Made by a program: the position numbers and the translations under genes. From contig CM056550.1 of NCBI GenBank assembly GCA_029721515.1, positions 22,394,619 to 22,458,618 on the forward strand: DNA of 64,000 nucleotides, in the 5' to 3' direction. Below are positions 35,040 through 47,000 of the stretch, one piece after another. The notes below the pieces were generated by a model. The model saw only the letters and a program-made list of their open reading frames with translations, did no database searches and was not told where the DNA came from. The DNA comes from Synanceia verrucosa. Lineage: Eukaryota; Chordata; Actinopteri; Perciformes; Synanceiidae. Each line of letters begins with the position of its first letter. The first letter of the stretch is position 1.

Positions 35040-38000
35040 ATGGCTGCGCTGACAGACTTGGAACCTTTAGCAAAGAGACTCAGGGTTGAAATCAGCGAAG
35101 CAACACTCCCTTCATCTTCTCCCGATGGTATTTTAGATAGTATTTGTCAAACAAGTCATTGGCACATGTATCTTCCTCTTTGTATAACAACATTTCTTTT
35201 GTCTTTAGTTACATCTCTGTGTAATCAGAGCAGAGATAATGGCACAGCACATCATGGAATGAGGCGAAACGATGCAGAGGTGAAGATGGATACACAGCCA
35301 AAGACCAGAGCAGATGGTTTGCGAGGTGTAAAGACAAAAGTTAACCATCAGAGACTCATCCCCAGACAGCAAAAGAAGTCCATAAATACTCTTGACCGAT
35401 GGTTCTTTAAGCCCAAGAAAAACTCAAGTACAGCTGAAGTGTGCCAAATCCAAGAGGATGGAGAACTAGCCGATGATAGTGGTTGTCAGAGCAACTCGGC
35501 TCTGGTTGAGGACTGTCAGAATGCAGAAAAGCATTCTGTGTCTGACTCGGATGAAGAAACTCAAACTTTGACACCTCAAGAGATGGATGAAGACACACCG
35601 GAGTCACCACCTTTTGATGATTCTACAGAAAGTGGACTAAAGCAGACACTGTCCCACAATTGTGCTAGATTCGAGAAAGAAGAAATGGAGACATGCTCAG
35701 CAAGTTCAGAGGACTCTGGCAAAACCAATACCAAAATAACAGACTTCTTTTCAGGGGTGTCATCATCAGGTTTACCGGTGAGACGGGGCAGGCCAGAGAA
35801 ATCTCCAGAGAAACAAGATGCAGACAGTGATTTCAAATGGCTAGGTACACCAATCAGTGAACTAAAGAGAATGCCTGAATGTGGGGCACCACTTCCTCCA
35901 CTGAAGGATGTTCCTGGCCAACACACTGTGATGATAAGGGTTTGAGCAGTTTCTTTTTTATTCTACTCATATAGGATTCCCCCTGTTCCTTAAAAACTTT
36001 TAAAATGTCTTAAATTAAAATATGGATAATTAAGGTCATGAATTGTCTAAAATGTGCCATAAATATGCTGTAGGAATTAAATTCAGATGGTTTTGTTTCT
36101 GATTTGGCTGAGTTCAGTAGTGGTATATGGTACATTCTTGCACGTCTAAATTTTATTGTCACAGGTGCACACAGGTGTAGTATGTTCTAATGTCATTTGT
36201 TTTCATTTATTGTCATTGACAGACAGACCTTCTTCAGAATGGTAAAGTTCCTGTTCCATATCCTGCCAATTTTAAGGATACCTGGGATGATATCCATGTC
36301 AAGATGCCCTGCTCCGGCTACAACCTGTTTCCTGTACAGGATGAGGTGACGGCCCACGTGTATATAGATTACCATATACATTAAGATAAATATGGAATAG
36401 ACACTTACATTCAATTATTATTCATTGTATGTGAAAACCTGAATTTAATTCACCCTTTAGAGACCTGACAAAGTTTTTGCTTATACAGGAAACACAAGAA
36501 CGGCAGAATAAGAGTCGGTGGGAGCTGATAAAAGATACCCTGAACAACACATTCACAAGTCTACCTGATTTGAAGGCAAGTTTCACCTCAGTGTCCTTTC
36601 ATTAGGAAGAGCTGTCACACAATCAGTGACAGTGTGGTGCCGTTGCAGTGCTCAGCCTATGTCACAAGATGGCATCATAAGACCAAAAACTGAGAGGCAC
36701 TCAGTCTCTCAGAATTTAGCTGTTTTGACAATTTGCTGTTTTAATACACATATAGTAATTCAGCTGAATTTTTGTTTGATTTTTTTGTTACAGGATGCAA
36801 TATTGAAATACAGTGCCTCACAGGCCAAGAAATGGGACTTCACTGCATTGCGTTTGTACTGCACTAAGGTAAACAATATAAGCGTCTTATCTTTTTTTTT
36901 TTTTGTAAATATCAGTGAACCAAGAGGTGGTGAATTAATACCGGCATGCACACATGTTGAAGATGTTGGAGGGTTAGCTGCAGTCTAATGAAACATCAAC
37001 TGTCCAATCATGATACTTAATTGCTCAACAGAAGGTGTCATAAACCAGTGTTGGTCCTTCTTGCGGCTCTTCGGTCAAAGAAAGTACAGATGGCTCATTA
37101 GTTAGTCAGTATAATATGAAAATATTCGTTTGACACCAGATTAGATGTAGCTTGGTATGGCCAGTGTTTATGTAGCGTTATGAATCAATATCGATAAAAA
37201 GGTCCACTATGGAGCCTTTTTTCGTGTATATTTCTACTACTTGAAAACAGTTGGCAATTATCACAGTATATACAGTAAACTGAGCCTGTCAGAATGTGAT
37301 TGAAAGTCAAGATAACATTTTAAAGTGAACACTTGGTTAAGTGTGGGAATAATTATGCATTGTTACAAGCCTTTCTCAATGATCGTAAATGGAGTCACAA
37401 CACCTGCTCTCAGTTCATAAAACGTAATTCATTTGTACAAATTCCATCTTGTCCTTTCTGGACATCTGCCTGTTTAGCGGTTTGAGGCTCACATTACAAA
37501 GTTGTATTTTAAAGTTTTTTTATGTGATATTTGTGCCCAGCTAACTGATTTTCTTTACGGGCCAATTGTAAAACAGACCCAAATTGCATCATGATGACCA
37601 GAGCACCGTTGGGTTATTGGTTGTTGCTCAGAGTTGTCAGTGTCCTCTCCAGCCTCGTTTGGAGGCCATCCATCATCTTTTGTTTTGATGCGCTCTGCGT
37701 CATCCTGTGTAGAGAATCAGGGAGGGCTGTACTAGTGTCTGGTTCATAAAAAGGGATGGGACTCTTCCATTTGGAGATTGTCCATGTTGTGACATGAGTG
37801 TTTGATAAAAGAAACCCTGAACCCATAAGACTAGACAAATAATAGGCTTCAGTTTCACTCGGTGGTACCTGTATGTGTCTAGAATACATCAGCATGTTTG
37901 CATCACATGTTTTATATCTCACATCCCAGGAAAGAAGTACATGCAACTTATGTCATGAATGCCACTATGTCAAATGTGTTCCTGTCACTTTGTGCAAGAA

Positions 38001-41000
38001 CAGTAATGGATTTCTCATGGGAGAATGTTGCAGCCTAGAGGCAAAGTGGGAGTCTGGAGAAATAATTTAATCTTTTGCCAAAAGGTCATCTTTAGTGACT
38101 TGTCAGAAATGAAAATGGCTGACATCACATCCCAGAGAATGCTTTACTCCAGCCTCACACTGTTGTGTGATCAGTTGTGTTCCATAAGTATGTCATAAAT
38201 CACGTCAGAATGGACATTTTATTAGATAAAATCGGAACATGTTGAGAGGCTTAAGGCCAAGTTGTGTTATTGTGGTTGGATTTGAATTGTCATGTCTACT
38301 GGGATGGCAAAATTTGATTTGGTCAGAATGCAAAACGTCCATGTATTAACTCATTGAGTGCCAGCCCTTTTTTAAAACAGCAAGTGCCTTGTGCCAGCGT
38401 TTTTTGCCATTTTGAGTCATATTTCAAGACCCACAGAAAAAATTTTGGTTGGATTTAAGAAAGTGAAGTACCATATAAATTGTTGTCAGTTACATCAGTC
38501 ACTCACTGTTTTGTTGGTTGAAAATATTGATGATTAGCAGCTCAGTGAACACTGTAAAACTTGCATATTTGCCCATAAATGTGAAAATGAAAAGTGCTGC
38601 AAATGTCTATCTTTGTATTCACATCTTGACTAAGTAATGATTTTTTTTTTTTAATATAATAGTTTTAATATTCTAACATGCGGACAGTTTATTAGCAATT
38701 AGGCTACATGTACAGTATATTTAATATATTGACAGTAGCTCACACAGCCCACAGAATTCATTTTAATAACCAATCACAGAGGATCCTGATTTATGTCAAC
38801 ATGCAAGCAAAAATGAGCAAATGCAAAAAATAAAATGTAATCCACCTGCTGCTTTTCCATTGGAGATGCTAGATTAGAGACACTGGAGCTGACTTATTTT
38901 GAGTGTCAGAGAAAAGTAGACATGAATGGCACAGAGTGACGGGCCAGGCACCCTCATTGAATATTTATCTCGGGCACACACAGCTTATGAATAACTGAAA
39001 AGCTGTTGACGGACAGCATTGGTTTTGTCAATTTCTCTCTCTCTCTCTCTAGCCCAACCAGTGTTGAATTTATGGTTATGAGCACGCCTTTGTTTTATTT
39101 TCACATGGTCACACGTCCACAGATGCAGTGAGGCAGAGTGCTTTATTGCTGCTCGGACCTGTGGGGAACAGGAACAAGCGCATCAGGAGTTGTGTTAAAT
39201 CTGGATGGGGGCTCTGGTTTCTCACTGCCCACATCCCCCTTGATTACTTTGTCAGTTTTTTGTGATGTACAGACCTGTATCGAGTCATACCAAGTGTTAG
39301 TTCTGTTGATTTGATGCACTGTCTTCTGCTGATTTAAAGAGCTTGGCTTATACTACCTCAGCTATATCTACCGTCGCGCCCTGTCAGCTGCCTTCATTTA
39401 TTACACCCATAGGAGCAGTTTATGATGTCAACCAGGTCATTACTTATGCCAGTGTTTAGTCAGGCTTCCTTTGCCATAATATAAATGTCCTTTGCTAAAT
39501 CACAAGTCAAGGCTCCTTGTCCTGAGAACACACTGTCCTTTCTGTTTCAAACACTTGGTCATTTGCATCTCTTCCAGGGAGCTTGTGTAATCAGCTGGCA
39601 TGGCCATGCAACCTTGATGAAATTGCTTTGTGATTGATCATTCTGACATTTTGTAGCCAATATGGGTGTAAATACAACTAGTATGTGTTGTCTAAGATAC
39701 GTTTGTGCACTTAAGCAGTGTTGAGCAGCCATGGAAGATTGGTGTTTTACTTTAATATTTATTTCTGGTGATATTAATGCAGAATTTTCCAGCTAAAGCC
39801 ATGTGTTTTTTTTTAATGATTTACAGCCATGCATCTTCCACAGTCCTTTTTAAATGTCCAGTAGGGGGTAATAACTAGTTATTCATGCTGTTTTCCATAA
39901 ACAGTATTTATTTATAAACTGGATAGTGTAATTTAAAATAAATTTCAAAGACAGTATTTCCATTTTCATATATATTTCTTATGTTGCATTGATATAAAGC
40001 TTCAACATTTTGATGTGGATCAAAGTTGTTCATTTTATCTCTCCTGTCCTGCCTGTTTTAATCAACCCAAACAGCTAATACTGTCACAGCTGACTTTTAT
40101 GGCAAAACAACAAACATAAACAGATCTGTTGCTCTCTCCAAGGTCCTGGAGCCTGATGCTGCTGAACATCTGTTTGGCTCCCTGCTGCCAGACATGGTGC
40201 AATTAGCACTGAGAGCATCTGAGCTCTGTACCAAGGTAACAGCCATCACTAACCAACAGACACTCACTCACTGGTCTGTGACATAATAGATCACTGCAGC
40301 GGCTTGATCCCAAAGGTCACAACATGACAAATATCTTGTGAAATGGTAGTAAAAACAAGGAGTTGAGGTCAAGGCACGCAGATATTGATGGTCATTTGTC
40401 CGATGTTGTATGGTTTTCTTATTCATCTGGTTCATTTTGCAGCCTGTTGTCAAATTTTAGTTTTAAATGTGTTTGTGGTTTGATCAATTTAACACTCAAA
40501 GTGGCCCTCTCATGTATAACATTACCAAACAAACAGCAGCATTTAGTGTTGAGTGTAGCAAATGGAAGAGTCACTTTTTGTGCCCTATAATAAGAATTTT
40601 GTAATTAGTTATTTTCTAATATAATACGTTTTTGATAGAAATGTCTGAATTAGCCTGCAATCAATCTAAATTTCTATTGATTCTGTGTAAAGCTGGTCTG
40701 TGTTTGAGGTGGATGCTCTGATATCGCTGATCTACTACACCCTAAAATCTGTGCAAAACTGCACATTCAACAAATATGTTGTCCGGATGAGTCACGAGCT
40801 TTCCTCATTGTCTCGACAGAATTGCTTTAACAGATGACTCCATGATGTTTATTTACAGTATAAACCCATAGCTTCTATTAGGAGTATGGATCTCTTATGA
40901 GCAAAGATAGACATTGATTGTGATTACACTGGCTGATTCAAGAACCACAGAGTGGTGCTAAATTATTACATTTATGCAGCGTACTTCAAGGTCTCGTTTG

Positions 41001-44000
41001 GCAAATCGGCAAAACAAATTATTTTGACCTTCCTCAGTTTTACCTCTGTTCGCCCTCCAGCCGATACCCCTCCTCAAGGAAGGCATGAACCACTCCATCA
41101 CCATGTCTCAGGAGCAGGTGGCATGCCTGCTCGCCAACGCCTTCTTCTGCACCTTCCCCCGACGCAACTCCAGAAGGAATGAGTATGGCAACTACCCAGA
41201 CATCAACTTTTTCAGGTAACACAGGGATGTGGTAGTTTTATGCACAATGTTTAAGTTACATAAGCAGTTTGTAAATGATGCTGCTGTGACAGGCAGTTTG
41301 ATTTTTGTGAGGGGGCACCACTGTTTTCCTCATTAATCTTTTTATCTTGTGGCTGATAAGATATAAAAAAAAACTGTGCTTTGGTCATTCTGTTTTTTTC
41401 TGTCACTTCTGCCAGACTAATAATTACCAGTCTTTATATGTGTTTCTGAGCCATATCATTTCATATTTCCATTTTTTTTAATCCCTGCAAGTTTTTACAG
41501 TGGTGACCGTGCACACATGCAGTCTGCAGGTCACTGCTCAGTCGGGTCCCCCATCACTGTTGGCATTACAGTGTAATTACCTAAATGGAGGAGGGGAATT
41601 GGATTAACATTGACTCAGATGGCTGCTTTTGACAATGGAGAAGGCCATTGGCTGTTTTGCAGACTGTAACAAAATACAATTGCATCAGTATTTCATTCAC
41701 ATAAAGGTTTTGCTATGATTGAAATGGAAAGCCAGTGTCATCTTTTTAGTCTGCTGCTAAAAATGGTCCTAATTGACCAGTTTGTTGTGGGACAGTTTTT
41801 AATTGAATTGTGTTTGTTTGTTTTTATCCTGCATTTATTTTCATTACCTTTTGAAAAAGATAACTCACTTTTTCAGCATTTTTATTTCACAGGAATAGAT
41901 TGATGAAATGAAAACAAAGATCTTCCAGTGTTTTTATCTTTGTATCACAATGCAGTCTTCTTATTTACAGTAAGACTGCTTACTTGTTTTTTGCCTTGAT
42001 TGGAGCCGTCACTCAAAGTATTTCAAAACAAACTTTTATTGTTATATTTTACCATGATGTACATTTTTTCCAGAGTGGATTTCCCTTCCTTTTGATAAAT
42101 ATTTTCCTCTGCTGGTGATGCAGATACCCAACCGTTAAACATACTCTAGTCTCTTATACCCTTTTCCTGAGTTACATCATAGCCTTTGTCACATCTGTGG
42201 GGGGGATATTGATGTTATATAATTATCTATTCATTCTTTGTTCCCCAAAGACCATACTGCAATTTGTTACTAAAAGCCTGCCCTCACTAGTTGCTAGCTT
42301 ATGTCTTCGATGTTTGCCCTGAGGACTACATGGTTCACGATTTCTAGGGGCCACACTCACAAAAAACAGAAATGAATGCAGGAGCTGCCTTGATGAATGT
42401 GTTTCTCAGCCCCTGAAGGGCTCTCATTGCATCAAGCTTTTGTCCTTATTTCATATCACTCACATGAAATTCCTTTCTCTTTATTGGGGCATGTGAGGCG
42501 GGCTGCAGTGTTCTTTATAGAGCTGGAGACGGAGATGGTGGGCTTAATGCTGAAAGTGCATTCAAACCCGCCCAGTGCACCTCATGACCAGCAGCTTTGT
42601 GTGTGCGTGTTTGTGTGGTATTTTTCAGGGGGATTGACCTTTTGCCTCCTGAGGACTCGGTTGCTTAAAAGGGACACAGGGCTTCTTAATGTACCCCCAA
42701 GGAGGGAGCCCTGTTTCCCTTTCTGTTTCTTTTTTGTGTGAGTGCTGAGAACAGTGACTCTGTGATGGCAAGCCTGGGGCAACTCCATTGTCGTAACAAC
42801 TAAGGAGCTCCTACATAATCGGCTAGAGACTGAAAGGGAAGCTGAGTGAGAGACAAACCAATTCATATCAAAAGTTAAAGCATGACTGAACTCACATGGG
42901 CAAAGTGGAGTTTTTTTGTCTCAACAGCACCAGAGAGTCATTTTTCCTGGTCTTGGCTGTAGTTGTTCAACTACCAAAAAGTTGACGGTTGGTTGTGATG
43001 ACATGTATCACCTGCTTGCTTTTGTGCTTCATTTTCAGGAGAAGAACATAATGCGTATATCAAGGACTGAATTAAATTCATATTCTTATCTTGCCTTCAG
43101 GCTGTTTGAGGGGTCGTCTTCAAGGAAAATTGAGAAACTGAAAACTCTGATGTGTTATTTCAAAAGTTTCACTGAGCAAAGTAGGTTTTCATATTTCTTT
43201 TTTCATATGTTTTGTTTATTATGTAAGTGAAACAAACAATATTTTGTATTTATTTTTCAGAGCCTACTGGACTTGTAACATTCACCAGAAAAAGCTTGGC
43301 TAAGCCTGTGAATTGGAAAAGGTGCGCTGTTATTTACTGTTGACCATACACCCACTGTACAAAAGTGAAGCCAAAATATCACAGATGCAGGAGCTTCCAA
43401 CTTGAGGTTTTGATACCAGAGTTTGTACAGTAGTGATCAGAGGGATTGAGCCGTGACCCCACCCTAGTCAATCAGATTGGAGATTAGATTAGATAAAACT
43501 TAATTGATCCTTTCAGACAGTGCCCTTTGGGAAATTAAAATTCGAACAATTCCAATTCTTTAAGTCCATTTATGACAAAATTGACAAACATCAAAGGACT
43601 TTGCTTTACTTTGTCTCCTAGAGCAGCCTTCAATTATAAACACATGTAACTCATACATCAGCATGATAAAACCTAAAATGACAGAAACCATTTTTGGGAA
43701 AATATATTTGATGAGTAAAAATGTTTTGGCTTCACTTTTGGGGATTTGGGGAATCGTGCCATCTTTATGTATCTTTATCTATAGTATCGACACTGTAATC
43801 AAAGAAAAATAGTAGTACTCTAGTAGTTGCAGTATGTCAATAACCTGCCAAGATACTACAGATGAAAATTAGCTGACTATCGCTTTCTTTATGAAATATA
43901 TTTAAAAGGTTTTCTGCTAAAAGTGCCTGCAGCCTGTTAAATCCATTAGACTCTTTTGGAACCTAACTGGAAAACATCATTCATCCTTTGTGTTTCAGCT

Positions 44001-47000
44001 CACAGACTCTGCTCACAAAGCTCCACATTACTTGTGAAGGGACCATTGAGGATGATGGTCATGGAATGCTTCAGGTGAGAGGCAGGGGAGGAGAAGTATG
44101 TTCACTTAGTGGATAGACAACATGATTTACAGGGTCTCTGTCTATTTTTTTGCTTCGTTTAATGGATACTCTACATAGTGCTCGGTCCCTATCCTCTTTT
44201 CCCTCTATTGTAGTCAGTCACTGAGCCACCACATTCTGGAGTCTTTCACCAGGAATGCTTACGACTGCTGAAAAGGCCTTTGAGGGAGCCTGTGACACGT
44301 CGGAGGGAGTGTGTGCTGGGACTGGGGTCGAGGCCTCTGAGCCTCCTCTGCTCTCTGTGTCGGCCATGCTTCCTGTACATTGTCAGGACGGCCCGCTCTG
44401 CCTTTCACCTTTTGTTTGCCTCCAGTTGCCACAAGCTGACAGTTGATGTGCACACATGACCAGCTCCGGGGCACGCTGCGGCCCGGATTGATGGATGCTC
44501 TGCTGGGGTGGGTGGGGGATGCTGACAGCCTGTCAAAGCAGACGTTGGAGGCTGGCTTGCTGTCCCAGAGTTGAGTGACCAGTTTGGGGAGATCTCCTCT
44601 CAGACTGCTGCTCACCCCTTTTGCAACCTGTTCTTGGGGGTTGTGACGGGGTTGGTCTGGGCTGTCTGTAGGCCAATGAGCAACAACTGTCAGTCCGAAA
44701 ATTGGTTTATATGTTCCACATGGCTGCTTTCATACTTAAACAATGAGTCTGTGCCTCAGCCAAAACAATGATATGCACATTTTCTTTTTATCATAAATAA
44801 ACCAAACCAGGGCCGCCCACAGATCTTCCCACAAACCTGCAAGAACACAAGCAGCAAGATACATGACAGGCATCAGTCAGCAGTCAGTTTACTGTAGCAG
44901 CATGTTGTGACTGGAGGGACATGTTTGCTTTGGACTGTAGGACTGCTGTCTTGTTTTGATATTTGCTACTGGCAGCAGCACACCTAAGTGCTGCTCCTGG
45001 ACAGAGCTCATTTTGGCATGTGGGACAGATGCCTGAGCAGTGCGAGCACCTCGGGCCACCCTCCCATTCAGCTTGTCTGGGATTCTGTCACAAATGCAAA
45101 AAAAGGCTAAGACCCTTTCATGAAGTGTTTTCTTCCTTTTCTTGTTTGGAAATAGTCAGAGAAAATGTTAAGTTATAAGAATATGTCCACGTGACTACAA
45201 GCTCAGTTTTAAAATTTTCCTTCATCGTCTATCTTGATTTGCAGGTGGATTTTGCCAATCAGTTTGTGGGAGGAGGAGTCACCAGTTCTGGACTAGTCCA
45301 AGAGGAAATACGCTTTCTGATCAACCCCGAGCTCATTGTTTCTCGCCTCTTCACTGAAGCGCTGGATCATAATGAATGCCTGATCATCACAGGTCAGTGG
45401 TCAAAAACTACTTTTCTCACCTTTTGTACGACAATATTTCCACTGAATGAGACTGCTACTATTCAGTTATTCATGATTTTCTCCGTTGATCCAGATCAGA
45501 TCAATAATGCCCCTGGATTCCCTTTTCTCATGCTTGACCTAACATAGTAGAAACAGTAGTTGTTTCTAGTCGCACACAGCATGAAGCACACACATTCAAT
45601 TTAGCCTATTCTGGCTCAGCAAGAGGCAAAATTATTTTGTGGCAGTTGCCATGTTTTTTTTTGTTTATCCTTACCACATGTTGCCTTTTGATTTGCTGCA
45701 GAAGGTAGAGTGGCATCAGTTGGGAGTTGTAGATTGGGCTGCCCTGATTGCTCAGCTGGTGTCTTTCTGTTGAGTAATTCCCACCGACTGTACTTCAGGA
45801 TTGAGTGGTTGGTGCAGGCCAGTAGACCCTGTAACAAGAGCTCGCAGCAGGTGGCTGATGACTCCTGACATTTTTTCTTTTTTTTATCTAGCACTGTTTG
45901 TCCAGACTATTGTAGCTGAGGTTCGTAAAATAATGTAGAATCCTATACAAATACATATGTCATTCTGCAGCAATAAAAAAAACACTGTATTTAAAACCAT
46001 GTGGCCCTTCATAAGTACACCATGTCTGCATATGTGTTATAACTGACATCAATTAAATGGGTGTCTTTAAGAGCAAGTGGAGCAAATTGTTGTATTATTA
46101 AGTTGTATTGATGTTGCACACTTTTGTTCCATATTTATCCTTTTAGAGAAAAAAAAGTCAATTCAAATTCTGTATTTTAACTCTTTGAGTGCCAAAGACG
46201 TATAAGTACGTCAAAGTGTTTTTTTTGGCAGCAGGGACAAAAGAACACTCTCACACAGCCTGTGAGTAATATTGGAGCTTCTGGAATTTATAGTCGGGAT
46301 ATAAAGAGACGGTATACGCCACAGAAATCAAAGCAGGAAGTAGAGACAATCGTGATTAGAGAGCGAAATAAACAGATTCTTTTTCAGAGTCATGGTACAA
46401 AAATATTCTGTGGGTCTTAATGTTGGCTCAAAATGAGCAAAAACACTGGCACAAAGTACTTTCTGTTTTTTAAAAAGCCTGGCACTCTAATAAAGGCGAG
46501 TCTGTGACACAAATCACTGTTACAAGGCAAATACTGGCCACCCATAAATAAATAAACTGCCTCAGCATTGCATTAACAAGTGGGTTGGATTAGAACAGGA
46601 AGTGAGAGCCTCCATCCTCCTGATCAGCAATCATACCGCTGCATCATGTCTTCTCGCTATGGCGGAGTCACCTTCAGACTTCTTGCCGGCCATCTCTTCC
46701 TCGCCTCCACTTACGCCACTTAACTTTATTACCGGGGCCCAGAATTAATTATAGCTGGAAGACCTGCCCAAGACCTGCTTCGCTAATGGACTCTTCCATT
46801 CCATCATCTTTATTAAACCCTGCCCGTATCTCTTGTCCTCCGAGCTGAGTCGAAGCCTTAGTGGCTCTGTAGCCATGTGGTAAATCATTTCCCCTTGTGA
46901 TGTGTTTTGGCATATAGTAGGGAAGCTAATGGATCTTACCTCTGCACTGAAATTTCCAAAAGTGCCCAGGCCTAATTGAATTTTCCTTGATTGCTAGATA

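Larger units (their letters stand above)
36869..40142 (+). other. Large parg intron (3.3 kb)
   Basis: No coding exon recognised on either strand. Contains one partial piggyBac-like element end at 38346-38445 and a CT microsatellite at 39034-39050. The rest is ordinary AT-rich intron. Confidence 0.55.

Noticed and set aside
44255..44615. Overlapping ~63- and 118-codon frames on opposite strands in a parg intron
   Set aside because: No recognisable domain, no splice support, and the length is expected by chance in this GC-richer patch.
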